Of a stretch of DNA of 64,000 nucleotides, positions 1 to 8,909 are shown one piece after another (the first letter of the stretch is position 1; every line of letters begins with the position of its first letter). The position numbers and the translations under genes are program-made. The DNA lies in assembly GCA_963663675.1 (NCBI GenBank), contig OY760498.1, positions 1,922,001 to 1,986,000 of the forward strand, in the 5' to 3' direction. The notes below the pieces were generated by a model. That model saw only the letters and a list, made by a program, of their open reading frames with translations, searched no databases and was not told the origin of the DNA. This DNA comes from CAINVV01 sp963663675. GTDB taxonomy: Bacteria > Bacteroidota > Bacteroidia > Bacteroidales > Prolixibacteraceae.

Positions 1-60
1 ACTATGGGAGATTATTCAATGGACCTGATACGGCATCTGACCGGGATCGTGAGTAAATGA
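1..60 (+). CDS. C-terminal fragment of an unidentified protein (partial)
   Basis: An open frame runs from base 1 to a TGA at 58-60 and gives 19 residues ending in RHLTGIVSK. Codon use looks like the neighbouring genes. The rest of the gene lies outside the window, so no function can be given. It could also be a chance open frame. Confidence 0.45.
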   Translation, partial: TMGDYSMDLIRHLTGIVSK

Positions 61-417
61 TTTTTGCTATTGATGGTTATCATAAAATTAAGTGACACAC
101 GAAATTTCTTACACAGAGGAAGTATTACATAAAATGAAACTAAGAATGGTTTCGGAATTCCCGCTTCAAGGAGAATTCACTTGAGGAGAAAATGAATTAC
201 ATAGAGATAAAATCGCTTGCTATTTTACAACTACTTGTAAATATTTGTTTTAACTCATAAAAATAGATGGCTGCAGTAATTTCTATGTATACTTTATTTT
301 GGATTAGTAAAGAGATATTCTCTGTGTAATAATTTTAACAAGTCACTAAAACAAATGGTGCGACTCATTTTGTTCCATTTAACTTTCTGTTTTTCAATGG
401 AATAATAAATTGTAAAA
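61..417. other. Intergenic region, 357 bp, no gene seen
   Basis: AT-rich DNA with stops in all frames. It contains CACAGAGGA near 113 and the 16-base string tctctgtgtaataatt near 318, which recurs at about 4641 in front of another gene. These look like remnants of the CACAGAG-type intergenic repeats found in many Bacteroidota. No convincing promoter was found. Confidence 0.5.
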
Positions 418-1734
418 ATGCTGAAACTACTACTTAAAATTGCCAAATATATTATTCTGACAGTGTTGGGGCTAATCCTGGTATTATTGCTTGCATTGTT
501 CGCTAAACCTTTGTGGCACAGGTTTGTTTCATATCCCCGCCAACAGGAGCAAATTGAGGCCTTTCAGCTGAAGAAGAAAGATTGTCCATTGGTTACTGAT
601 CAAAAAATATTTAGGGGTGTACTTCACCTCCATAGTTATTGGTCGCACGATAGCAAAGGAACAATTTACGATCTGATATCAGCCGCGAAAAAGCGCAATA
701 TCGATTTTATCTTTCTTACTGACCATCCGCACGGCAATCAGGATACTTTCCCAAGGGGGTATAAAGGAATGTACGAGGGTGTTCTGGTTGAACCAGGCAG
801 TGAAAAGCAGGGATTTGATGCCTGGCCTTTTGAATCAGGCGTCATTGACTGGAAAGCGGATAAGGATACTGTTGCTAAAAATCTGGTCAAAAGGGGAGGG
901 ATGGTGTTTTATGCACACACGGAAGAACCTCATAACTGGTCTAATGAGTGGTACCAGGGAATGGAGATATACAATTTCCATACAGTAGTCAAGGGAAAGA
1001 AATCAACCTTGCCCATTCTTTTCGATTTTATTGTAAATGGTTCCAAATATCGTGCGTGGGCCTATAATACCCTATTTGAGCGACAAACTTCCATTCTGGC
1101 CCGCTGGGACTCTTTGAACACCCACCGGAAGATCGTCGGATTTTCTGCTGTTGATGAGCATGAAAATGTCAATATAAGGGCGCGTTACCTGAAAGACGGA
1201 CGGGTACAGTGGATGGGCCCGAATACCAAACCATTCGATACGGTCAAAGTATCATTCCGGAACCGGTGGATGTTTCACAAACCGGATCAGAATGGATGGA
1301 TTTTCCGATGGATGATCGTAAATACCTATGAAACATCCTTTAATAATTCCGTCAACTATCTTTTTGCGGATTCACTAACAGTTCCCAATATCTCGAAACA
1401 TTTAATTAGTGGTCATCATTTTACAGCATTTAAATTCCTGGCGGATGCAACCGGATTCTGTTTTTATGGTATAAACCAGGAAGGCAAAATGAATGGCATG
1501 ATGGGTGATTCAATCAAAGTAAGTGAACTGAAAGAATTAATGGCCGTATCGCCGTTTCCAGGACGTTTTACCCTGAAGAAAGACGGTCAGGTTCTGGATG
1601 TGACCCCGGTTGAAACCTATCAGTATACTTTTGACAAATCATTACAGAAAGGCGCTTATCGTCTCGAAGTTGAAGTGAAACCCGGCAAAGAATGGTTGCC
1701 GTGGATATATACGAATCCGATTTATTTATACTAA
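418..1734 (+). CDS. PHP-domain metal-dependent hydrolase, membrane-anchored or secreted
   Basis: The first 30 residues are one hydrophobic segment (signal anchor). From about residue 66 the protein reads like a PHP (polymerase and histidinol phosphatase) domain: an HLHSYWSHD metal-binding motif is followed about 30 residues later by FLTDHP, the second PHP motif. Families of this CehA/McbA-like kind hydrolyse phosphoesters or related bonds using two or three metal ions. The C-terminal third has no motif I recognise and looks beta-rich. The next gene, a ceramidase-like protein, starts 24 bp downstream, so the two are probably co-transcribed. The substrate is unknown. The start ATG at 418 immediately precedes the hydrophobic segment and has no Shine-Dalgarno sequence, as is usual here. 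Confidence 0.75.
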   Translation: MLKLLLKIAKYIILTVLGLILVLLLALFAKPLWHRFVSYPRQQEQIEAFQLKKKDCPLVTDQKIFRGVLHLHSYWSHDSKGTIYDLISAAKKRNIDFIFLTDHPHGNQDTFPRGYKGMYEGVLVEPGSEKQGFDAWPFESGVIDWKADKDTVAKNLVKRGGMVFYAHTEEPHNWSNEWYQGMEIYNFHTVVKGKKSTLPILFDFIVNGSKYRAWAYNTLFERQTSILARWDSLNTHRKIVGFSAVDEHENVNIRARYLKDGRVQWMGPNTKPFDTVKVSFRNRWMFHKPDQNGWIFRWMIVNTYETSFNNSVNYLFADSLTVPNISKHLISGHHFTAFKFLADATGFCFYGINQEGKMNGMMGDSIKVSELKELMAVSPFPGRFTLKKDGQVLDVTPVETYQYTFDKSLQKGAYRLEVEVKPGKEWLPWIYTNPIYLY

Positions 1735-1758
1735 TTATTAACAACAATTCTATTAATC

Positions 1759-3033
1759 ATGAAGTTCAGATTATTAACACTACTACTATTATTGATGTTA
1801 TTTGGTGCAAGTACACATGCACAAACTTTGAAGGCCGGTGCTGCCATGCGTGACATTACTCCCGATCACCTCATACCTATTTCAGGAGGAATGGGAACAC
1901 CTGAAATGCCAACCGGTATGCAGGGAAAGCTTACAGTCAGGGCATTCGTCCTGGAAAAGGGGGCCACCAGGATCGCTATTGTAGGTGTTGACAACATTGG
2001 ATGGCCTGCATTTCTCGGCGACCGTTCACGCAAACTTATCAAGGGTATTGCCCCTGAGAATGTGATGATTGGCGTTACTCATGCGCATAGTTGTCCCGAC
2101 GCCTATGGTTTTACTGACGAAAAAGGGAATACGGCAGCTGACATGAAATATCTTGAATTTTGCGTCAACCAAATTGCAGATGCTGTAAATGAGGCTGTTG
2201 CGAAACTGGAGCCAGCCTCAATACGTACAGCAGTCGGGGAAGCCAAGGGGAAAATTGCCTATAACTATTACGCGCCAAAATTGTACGATCCCCGCATGGG
2301 CGTCATCCAGGCAATTGCAACAACCGGTGAAAAAGCCGGCAAACCTATCGCTACACTTGTAAATTATGCTACTCACCCCGAAATTCTCGGTACCAGCCGG
2401 AAACTGATCAGCCCGGATTTGTGCGGACCATTGTATGACAGGCTGGAATCTAAAGTAGGAGGCATGGCTATTTTTATGAACAGCGCACAGGGAGGTATGG
2501 TTACAGCAGATACCAGGCTCGATAACGGAGGTGAAGCCAATGACTGGAATGAGTGTATAAGGATAGGCAACCTGATGGCTGATGAGGCGATAAGGATCAT
2601 CGAGCCTGCAAAGGCCGATGTAAATGCAAATTTATATTGCACTTCCAGAACAATAAAGTTTCCTGTCGACAACGAGAAAATGCGTTACGTCCTTCAGCAT
2701 TCACCACTTGCCAAAGAAGCAAAAAACAATGATTTTACTTCGATTACAACCCGTATAAACCTTCTTAACATTGGGAAGGCACAGATTTTGACTATTCCCG
2801 GTGAGGCATTGCCCAATATCGGGTTTTATGTAAAGAGAAACATGAAGACTTCACAGCCGTTTCTGTTCGGATTAACCAATGATGCATTCGGTTATATGCT
2901 TACCAAAGAAGATTTCAACGGATTTGAGCGTTACAGCTATGTCAGTCGCACATCGCTTGGTGAAATGACAGGATGCATTTATGAAGATGAAGCCATAAAG
3001 CTGGTAAAGGAAAGTCCGGTTCCTGCGAATTAG
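1759..3033 (+). CDS. Secreted neutral/alkaline ceramidase-like hydrolase
   Basis: A clear signal peptide (about 21 residues, ending THAQ) is followed by KAGAAMRDITPD, the opening strand typical of the neutral/alkaline non-lysosomal ceramidase N-terminal domain family. GVTHAHSCPD and NYATHPEILG carry the histidines expected to bind the catalytic zinc. At 424 residues it matches the shorter bacterial members, which have only the catalytic domain and lack the C-terminal Ig-like domain of true ceramidases. Many such proteins sit in polysaccharide or glycoside loci and their substrate is not ceramide, so the name describes the fold only. It follows the PHP gene by 24 bp and precedes a Gfo/Idh/MocA gene by about 150 bp. 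Confidence 0.75.
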   Translation: MKFRLLTLLLLLMLFGASTHAQTLKAGAAMRDITPDHLIPISGGMGTPEMPTGMQGKLTVRAFVLEKGATRIAIVGVDNIGWPAFLGDRSRKLIKGIAPENVMIGVTHAHSCPDAYGFTDEKGNTAADMKYLEFCVNQIADAVNEAVAKLEPASIRTAVGEAKGKIAYNYYAPKLYDPRMGVIQAIATTGEKAGKPIATLVNYATHPEILGTSRKLISPDLCGPLYDRLESKVGGMAIFMNSAQGGMVTADTRLDNGGEANDWNECIRIGNLMADEAIRIIEPAKADVNANLYCTSRTIKFPVDNEKMRYVLQHSPLAKEAKNNDFTSITTRINLLNIGKAQILTIPGEALPNIGFYVKRNMKTSQPFLFGLTNDAFGYMLTKEDFNGFERYSYVSRTSLGEMTGCIYEDEAIKLVKESPVPAN

Positions 3034-3186
3034 AAAATTCGGTATTAATTTGATTTTCATTTGCCAAATCGAAATGAATTTTAGCGTATATAATTGAATA
3101 TCAGTGAATAAAATAGCCACAATTTGAGAATTAGATTTAATCAGGGTGGAGATAAGTGAATAATAATCTATCATAATTTTGCAGTT

Positions 3187-4551
3187 ATGAGTAAATTAAT
3201 CAAGCGTCGTAAATTTTTGGAAGAAGGTGCAGTTGTTTTGGCTGCAACTTCATTCCTCTCTGGTCCGGCAATGGCCGCAGATACAAAAAGGACAATTCAG
3301 CCATCAGGCAAGAAGAGACTGGCACTTGTTGGTACCGGCGACAGGGGAACCAGCATGTGGGGAAAACCTGTTGTTGAAAGCTTCAGCGACTATATTGAAT
3401 TCGTAGGCTTTTGCGATATCAACCCCAAACGGATGGAAGCAGCAAAAGCGATTGTTGGGGTCGATGTCAGGTGTTATCCGGCTGAAGATTTCGATCTGAT
3501 GATCAAAGAATGCAAGCCTCATATTGTAATAGTTACTACAACTGATTGTTTTCACGAGAAGTACATTGTAAGGGCAATGGAACTCGGATGCGACGTTATA
3601 TCGGAAAAATCCATCGCGACTGAGGCAGAACAATGCCAGCGAATCGCTGATACAGAGGCGAGAACCGGGAGAAAAGTCTTTGTTGGATTCAATGTCCGAC
3701 ATATGATTGAATCCATTGAAATGAAGAAAATCCTGATGTCAGGTGAACTGGGAAAGGTAATTTCAGTGGATTACCACGAATTGCTGGATACTTCGCATGG
3801 TGCATCCTATTTCCGGAGATGGCACGGTAAAAGAGCCTATTCAGGTACCCTCTTGTTGCACAAGGCATCACATCATTTTGATCTGGTAAACTGGCTTCTT
3901 GAGTCAGAACCAGTTGATGTTCAGGCTATTGGAAAGCTTTCTTATTACGGGCACAACAATAATTTCAGGGGCAGAAACTGCAGAAATTGCTCATTTACAA
4001 CACAATGCAAACATTACTGGGATATCACAAAAGATGCCAGGATGATGGCTTTGTATGTGAATTGTGAGGATGTCGATGGCTATCACCGCGATGGTTGTGT
4101 GTGGGACAATGAAATCGATATTTACGATACTTCCTCTGTTCAGGTCAATTATGACAACGGAACACAGTTTACCTACACCATGCATGCATTTCTGCCGTAT
4201 GAAGGGCAAAGAATATCCTTTTCCTGTGAATTTGGAAGGCTGGATGTCAAGCTGAACTACAGTCAGCCATGGGAGGTAGATGGAACTTATGAATTCAGGT
4301 TAACAAAAGACAGGAAGACTTCAAGGGCCTGGGTTCTCAAACCTGGTGCCGGAGGCCATGGCGGGGCTGATCCGCACCTTCGTGATTTGATGTTCAAACC
4401 CGGTACAAAGGACGAATTCAACAGCCGGGCAGACAGCCGTGCGGGTATAATGTCGAGCCTCATAGGGATTGCTGCCCGACAGTCGATCGAAACCGGCCAA
4501 AAGGTCAGAATTGCAGACCTTGTTAAGTTCCCGAAGGTATGGCGTGGCTAA
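3187..4551 (+). CDS. Gfo/Idh/MocA family oxidoreductase with Tat-like signal
   Basis: The N-terminus (KRRKFL, then a hydrophobic stretch ending AMAA) looks like a Tat signal, so the protein is probably exported with its NAD(P) bound. A Rossmann motif follows (LALVGTGDRG, about residue 41) and the catalytic lysine is in SEKSIAT where most relatives have EKP. Such enzymes oxidise or epimerise sugars and sugar-like compounds. Unusual is a cysteine-rich insertion, C265, C268 and C274, with further cysteines in VNCED and DGCVWD, which might bind a metal. A heptamer tandem repeat begins 8 bp after the stop. A TAATTTTG string lies just before the start (3174-3181) and resembles the Bacteroidota -7 element, but it is too close to the ATG to be relied on. 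Confidence 0.82.
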   Translation: MSKLIKRRKFLEEGAVVLAATSFLSGPAMAADTKRTIQPSGKKRLALVGTGDRGTSMWGKPVVESFSDYIEFVGFCDINPKRMEAAKAIVGVDVRCYPAEDFDLMIKECKPHIVIVTTTDCFHEKYIVRAMELGCDVISEKSIATEAEQCQRIADTEARTGRKVFVGFNVRHMIESIEMKKILMSGELGKVISVDYHELLDTSHGASYFRRWHGKRAYSGTLLLHKASHHFDLVNWLLESEPVDVQAIGKLSYYGHNNNFRGRNCRNCSFTTQCKHYWDITKDARMMALYVNCEDVDGYHRDGCVWDNEIDIYDTSSVQVNYDNGTQFTYTMHAFLPYEGQRISFSCEFGRLDVKLNYSQPWEVDGTYEFRLTKDRKTSRAWVLKPGAGGHGGADPHLRDLMFKPGTKDEFNSRADSRAGIMSSLIGIAARQSIETGQKVRIADLVKFPKVWRG

Positions 4552-4559
4552 CAAAGCAA

Positions 4560-4607
4560 GATATGAGATATGAGATATGAGACATGAGATATGAGACATG
4601 AGATATG
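4560..4607 (+). repeat. Heptamer tandem repeat, unit ATGAGAT/ATGAGAC
   Basis: About six and a half copies of a 7-bp unit with T/C variation at the last base, starting 8 bp after the stop codon of the oxidoreductase gene. Because 7 is not a multiple of 3, TGA appears in every reading frame within the array. Confidence 0.85.
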
Positions 4608-4668
4608 TGCTCTGTGATTCTCTGTTTCGCCATTGCGAGTCTCTGTGTAATAATTAAATAATAAACCT

Positions 4669-6057
4669 ATGCGAAAAAATATGATTAAATCACTTCTTGG
4701 AACTATTCTATTCTCAGTCGGAATGTTCGGCTGCGCCCCGTCTGAAAGCTATGTAAAACCTGTTCAGCTTACGAAAGGTGCCTATAACCACGATCTCGAC
4801 AACAATGATAATTTTTCTCCGGACGGGAAGTGGCTGGTTTATGATACCCGGACCGCAATAGGCGGTATTGGCGGTTCCCCTTCTGTAGAACGGGTACAGC
4901 TTGAAACCGGCCGGGTTGAAGAATTGTTCGCAGTGAAAGACAACCAGTCATGGGGACCGGGTGCAGGAGCAGTAAGCTATCATCCTACAGAAGGAAAGGT
5001 GATCTTTATTCATGGCCTGGCACATTGTTCAGAGAAAAATCCATACCAGATGTGGAAAAGAAGTGGCGTAATAGTTGAAGATACTCATCCCAATGTTCCG
5101 ATCTTCATGGATGCCCGTGACGTGACTTTTCCCTATACACAGGGTGCACTTAGGGGAGGAACGCATCGCCATGAATGGAGCAAAGATGGTAAATGGGTGG
5201 GGTATACCTACAATGATGCAATACTGAAGGCTCTGGAAGACTCTACTGGTAAAACTTTGAATTTAAGGACTATAGGAGTATCAACAAGGCTTAAACCTGT
5301 CAATGTCGATAAAAACGGGGAAGGCGAGAATGTGAGCGGGGAGTGGTACAGTGTATTGGTAGTCAGGGTAGTACCAAACCCAGTTCCAGGAAGTGACGAA
5401 ATCAGCAATGCGGCATCCGACAGTTGGGTGGGCACTGGCAGTTATACAAACAAAGAGGGTAAAACGCAGGTTGCCAGGGCATTTCTTGGAAAAGTAAGAA
5501 ATAAAAACAACCAGTCGGTTGACGATCTCTTCGTGGTAGATATCCCGGATTCAATCAACCAACCCGGAGAATTCGGCCCGCTGGAAGGAACTCCTGAAAC
5601 TTTCCCTATGCCACCAAAAGGTACCGTACAGCGAAGGCTGACTTTTACGGCAGATACAGACCATCCGGGATGTGGGGGAGTGGTGAGGTCATCATCCGAT
5701 GGCAGGTGGATTGCCTACCTGGCAGCAGATAAAAATGGCGTGCAGCAGATATTTGTAATTTCGCCTGACGGTGGAAATTCCAGGCAGGTTACCGAGCATC
5801 CTGCCGGCGTTCAGACCTGTGCGAGGTGGAGTCCTGACAATAAATCCATCTGTTACCAGACTGAGAACAGCGTTGTTATTTGCAGGGTTTCAGACGAGCC
5901 TTTTGAGAAACGATTCAAACGGATAACTCCTGTCAGTAAAGAAGAACTTTCGAATATTGTCTGGTCGAATGATGGTAAGACAATCGCTTTCAACAGGCCT
6001 GTTGCGGATGAAGCAAGCGGTAAAATCTATAAACAGATATTTTATGTGAGACTTTGA
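4669..6057 (+). CDS. TolB-like beta-propeller lipoprotein (DUF3748-like)
   Basis: The N-terminus is a lipoprotein signal with a cysteine at MFGC, so the mature protein is probably lipid-anchored and outward facing. The body is built of PD40/TolB-type propeller repeats: NFSPDGKWLVYDTR near residue 46, RSSSDGRWIAYLAADKNGVQQIF and WSPDNKSICYQ near the C-terminus, and a last blade with WSNDGKTIAFNR. The overall sequence resembles the DUF3748 family found in enteric bacteria and Bacteroidota. Such proteins are binding or scaffold proteins, and no enzymatic residues are evident. It follows the Tat oxidoreductase on the same strand after 117 bp that include a tandem repeat, and it is convergent with the sirtuin gene. 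Its ligand is unknown. Confidence 0.72.
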   Translation: MRKNMIKSLLGTILFSVGMFGCAPSESYVKPVQLTKGAYNHDLDNNDNFSPDGKWLVYDTRTAIGGIGGSPSVERVQLETGRVEELFAVKDNQSWGPGAGAVSYHPTEGKVIFIHGLAHCSEKNPYQMWKRSGVIVEDTHPNVPIFMDARDVTFPYTQGALRGGTHRHEWSKDGKWVGYTYNDAILKALEDSTGKTLNLRTIGVSTRLKPVNVDKNGEGENVSGEWYSVLVVRVVPNPVPGSDEISNAASDSWVGTGSYTNKEGKTQVARAFLGKVRNKNNQSVDDLFVVDIPDSINQPGEFGPLEGTPETFPMPPKGTVQRRLTFTADTDHPGCGGVVRSSSDGRWIAYLAADKNGVQQIFVISPDGGNSRQVTEHPAGVQTCARWSPDNKSICYQTENSVVICRVSDEPFEKRFKRITPVSKEELSNIVWSNDGKTIAFNRPVADEASGKIYKQIFYVRL

Positions 6058-6125
6058 AGAAAGTTTAAGTTTTGCCTTATTTGGGACAACCAACCCAATG
6101 ATTTCCTCCGATTACATTTCCTTTG

Positions 6126-6800
6126 TCAGATCATTCCGATGAAGTCTGCAACACCTTCACCGGCGCCTTTCGCAATAACCTGCACTTTGCCGGGGAGGTA
6201 TTCGGGCGGATTGGGATCAACCAGGTAGATCGGACAGTCATAAGGAGCGAAATGAAATAATCCGGCAGCAGGCTGTACGCTCAGTGATGTACCAATAATA
6301 CACAGAATATCAGCAGATTCAATGATATTTTTGGCTGTTTCAATCAGCGGTACTTCCTCACCAAACCAAACGATATGAGGCCTGAGCTGACTGCCTTTGG
6401 CACATTTGTCGCCCATTTTTATCTCTTTGTTGCCGATTGTATAGATCAGGGAAGGGTCTGTCGTGCTCCTGGCTTTTATTAACTCTCCGTGCAAATGTAT
6501 GATATTTGTTGACCCTGCTCTTTCGTGAAGATCATCAATGTTTTGCGTAATTATTTGAATTTCAAGCGATTTCTCAAGTTCTGCAAGTAGCATATGACCC
6601 CTGTTCGGCAGGCAGCCAAACATTTGTTTGCGGCGTTCATTGTAAAAACGGAGCATTAATTCAGGATTTTTGCGCCAACCCTGAATACTGGCTACTTCCA
6701 TTACATCGTACTCTTCCCACAGACCGTTTGCATCCCTGAAAGTACGGATGCCGCTTTCGGCTGACATCCCTGCACCGGTAAGAACCACAAGCCTTTTCAT
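6126..6800 (-). CDS. cobB: Sir2-family NAD-dependent protein deacylase, zinc-less form
   Basis: The NAD-binding signature GAGMSAESGIRTFRD is at residue 9, followed by TQNIDDLHERAG with the catalytic histidine in HLHGE. The YNER motif (Y53, R56) marks class III sirtuins that remove succinyl and malonyl groups. The usual zinc tetrad is missing: RCS is replaced by RST and only one cysteine (in GDKCAKG) remains before LRPHIVWFGE. As far as I recall, Bacteroidota homologues share this, so it is probably a lineage feature rather than damage. Length (224 residues) is normal. It lies downstream of the plug-domain gene on the same strand with a 192-bp gap, and is convergent with the propeller lipoprotein. 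Confidence 0.88.
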   Translation of the reverse strand: MKRLVVLTGAGMSAESGIRTFRDANGLWEEYDVMEVASIQGWRKNPELMLRFYNERRKQMFGCLPNRGHMLLAELEKSLEIQIITQNIDDLHERAGSTNIIHLHGELIKARSTTDPSLIYTIGNKEIKMGDKCAKGSQLRPHIVWFGEEVPLIETAKNIIESADILCIIGTSLSVQPAAGLFHFAPYDCPIYLVDPNPPEYLPGKVQVIAKGAGEGVADFIGMI

Positions 6801-6992
6801 AAATATTTATGCTGAATTATATCGTTCCGCAATTACAAGCTGGGCGGTAGTTTCACGATGTACTTCCTACGAGAGTTGCTTTTCAAATTACTAAAATCCT
6901 GTCAACGAAGCACCGAAACCCTACTTGCGGGTATTTTGCTGTTTGCGGTTAGGGATATTTCACTTTTCCGATTATATATACCACCAACTAAC

Positions 6993-7682
6993 TTATTTCT
7001 TGTCTCCCCTATTGGTCTCAATAAGAATAACTCCGTTAGCCCCTCTTGTTCCGTATATAGCAGCTCCCGCATCTTTAATAACATCAATACTCTTTACCTG
7101 AGAGGGCTCAATAGATTTCAAAGCATCCGTATTATATGGCGTACCATCAACAAGAATAAGTGCTGAATTATCTTTGGCGTTAATGGAGTTTATTCCACGA
7201 ATTATTATATATTTATTGTCTAACACCTGTACTCCAGGGCATCTTCCCTTTATCAGCTCAAAAATATTATTGTATTGTGAAAAATGAAAATCATTTTTAT
7301 TTAAACTGGTTATGGCATTGAGCCTATCTGCATCGGCCACATGGCCATAACCGATGGCAAATTCACGTCCTTTTTCACCCGGTTTTAGTTTCAGATTGAT
7401 AGCTGCAAATTTGATTTTGTCGGTTAATTTCACATTCTGGTTATAAAATCCGTGGGCGGATACTTTTAATTTATCATTGTTTTTACAACTGATTGAAAAG
7501 TTACCCAAAGTATCGGTTAAAACTTCGTGGTTTGTACTCTGTGCTATTACAGATGCTCCGTTTAAAGGTATGCTGTCGAATGTTGTTACTACTCCACGAA
7601 TCATTCTTTCCTGAGCACGAAGATTAATTGACAACATCAATGATGTGACGGTTAACAACATAAAAAAAAATATTGTTTTCAT
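6993..7682 (-). CDS. Secreted CnaB-like plus TonB-receptor plug domain protein lacking a barrel
   Basis: A signal peptide (about 24 residues, ending LRAQ) is followed by a carboxypeptidase-regulatory-like domain (MIRGVVTTFDSIPLNGASV) and a complete SusC-type plug domain ending IYGTRGANGVILIETNRG at the C-terminus. This is the N-terminal architecture of a SusC/RagA receptor, but the protein stops at 229 residues exactly where the beta-barrel would begin. The 192 bp downstream contain no barrel-like frame, so this is either a natural plug-only protein or an old truncation with a clean stop. The frame itself is intact. A possible role is a regulatory or decoy partner of TonB or of a full receptor, which is inference. 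Confidence 0.75.
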   Translation of the reverse strand: MKTIFFFMLLTVTSLMLSINLRAQERMIRGVVTTFDSIPLNGASVIAQSTNHEVLTDTLGNFSISCKNNDKLKVSAHGFYNQNVKLTDKIKFAAINLKLKPGEKGREFAIGYGHVADADRLNAITSLNKNDFHFSQYNNIFELIKGRCPGVQVLDNKYIIIRGINSINAKDNSALILVDGTPYNTDALKSIEPSQVKSIDVIKDAGAAIYGTRGANGVILIETNRGDKK

Positions 7683-7880
7683 GAGTTAGAATTTTTAATA
7701 TTATGAATAAATGTCAATATGATTCGAGCGGCAATTACGCTTACCGCTAACAACTGTAAATCCAGCCCGATTGTGTCAGAAAACTATACTAAAATACATC
7801 TTTTTCCTTAGTTTTAACTCACCATAACCACCTAAAAAGTATTTCATGAAAGACTACCCGGCATTAATGTAAACTGACAT

Positions 7881-7919
7881 CTCTCATAATTCATAATTCC
7901 TGATTCATAACTCATAATT
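7881..7919 (-). repeat. ATTATGA-type tandem repeat at the 3' end of the reductase gene
   Basis: Read on the minus strand, an imperfect run of ATTATGA/GTTATGA units starts within the stop codon of the gene at 7918-8571. The same unit occurs after secA and prfA elsewhere in the window. Confidence 0.75.
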
Positions 7920-8571
7920 ACCTCACTATCTTTACATTAAATGCGCCATTGTTTGTTTTGCCGTAAATGCTTAACCAGATTGGCAGGTACATTTCTGTGC
8001 CCCTGGCTTTCGAGATATCTCCCAGGTCCAGAATGTTGTTATCCTGCCATCCAAAGGAGATGAGAATTTCCTTTACCTTATCTTTTGAAGTAGCATCATT
8101 TCCACAAACAAAGATATTGTGGTCCCCGCCATTGATCATTCCAGGATTTACCATCAGGCCGCACCAGATTGTATTGAGGGTTTTTACAACTTTTGTACCA
8201 GGGAATGTATTCTGAATTTCTTCACCAAGCGAAGAAGTGTTTACGATTGAGAGGGTGACGGGGAATCCATTTGAAAAATCGAGCGGATTTGCAAGGTCTA
8301 TGAGGATTTTGCCGTTCAGGTTGGATTCTCCTGCAAGTTTTAATGCTTCCAGAGAGGCGCCTCCGGAAGTGCAATTGAATACGATGTCGCCTAAGGCTGC
8401 CGCATCTGAGAAAGTTCCGATTTTGACTTTTCCCGGGTGTTTTGCCAAAAATGCTTTTGCTTTCTCGTTTCCCACAGTCCTGGAACCCATCATCACCTCG
8501 TGTCCCAGCTCAATTAATTTGGAACTTATGGTCTCTCCGACCATACCTGTTCCGAGTACTGCTATCTTCAT
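7918..8571 (-). CDS. NADPH-dependent F420 reductase-like oxidoreductase
   Basis: The protein begins with MKIAVLGTGMVGETIS, a Rossmann GxGxxG motif, followed by GHEVMMGSRT, the loop that binds the NADP 2'-phosphate in the F420H2:NADP+ oxidoreductase family. Other family features are VFNCTSGGASLEAL and VVKTLNTIWC. Length (217 residues) is normal. The family in bacteria without F420 reduces other substrates, so the true substrate is unknown. It is monocistronic as far as can be seen, with 334 bp to the next gene upstream on the same strand. The stop codon merges into an ATTATGA tandem repeat. Confidence 0.82.
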   Translation of the reverse strand: MKIAVLGTGMVGETISSKLIELGHEVMMGSRTVGNEKAKAFLAKHPGKVKIGTFSDAAALGDIVFNCTSGGASLEALKLAGESNLNGKILIDLANPLDFSNGFPVTLSIVNTSSLGEEIQNTFPGTKVVKTLNTIWCGLMVNPGMINGGDHNIFVCGNDATSKDKVKEILISFGWQDNNILDLGDISKARGTEMYLPIWLSIYGKTNNGAFNVKIVR

Positions 8572-8905
8572 TTTACTATCGTTTTACAGGTTTTTACATT
8601 AGTGTACATATTCCTTTAAACGATTTTGGACAGATATTGTTAAACAGATTTGGATTGATTAATCGATACTATTTTGTATTATATTCTAATTCGGGTAATT
8701 AAATGGATTGTTAACTGATATAAGTGGAAATAAATCGGAATAAGGCGAGATATATAGAAATCGAACTAAAGGAAATATGTATAAATAATATTCATTTTAT
8801 AAAAAGTCTGAAGATCAGACAATTCCAGTCCTCAATTACTTTATCCTTTATCCTTTATCCTTTATCCTTTATCCTTTATCCTTTATCCTTTCATCCTTTA
8901 TCCTT
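8572..8905. other. Intergenic region, 334 bp, AT-rich with heptamer array
   Basis: Between two minus-strand genes. The part from 8572 to 8837 is AT-rich and no gene is seen in it. The part from 8838 is a heptamer tandem array that also includes the stop codon of the esterase gene. A short open frame crossing the repeat is explained by the repeat itself. Confidence 0.6.
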
Positions 8906-8909
8906 TCAT
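8838..8909 (-). repeat. Heptamer tandem array, unit GGATAAA, about ten copies
   Basis: Read on the minus strand this is a run of GGATAAA with one or two ATGAAAG-type variants, beginning at the TGA of the esterase gene (8906-8908). It is the most regular array in the window. TAA occurs in all three frames every 21 bp. Confidence 0.92.

Noticed and set aside
3174..3181. Promoter -7 element TAATTTTG
   Set aside because: It is only 5 bp before the ATG and no -33 element is found, so it would give a leaderless or truncated message. It may be chance.
6858..7166. Open frame of 102 codons on the plus strand
   Set aside because: It overlaps the plug-domain gene on the other strand, has no homology and is explained as a shadow of that gene.
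8838..8909. CRISPR-like array
   Set aside because: The unit is 7 bp and contiguous with no unique spacers, so it is a tandem repeat.
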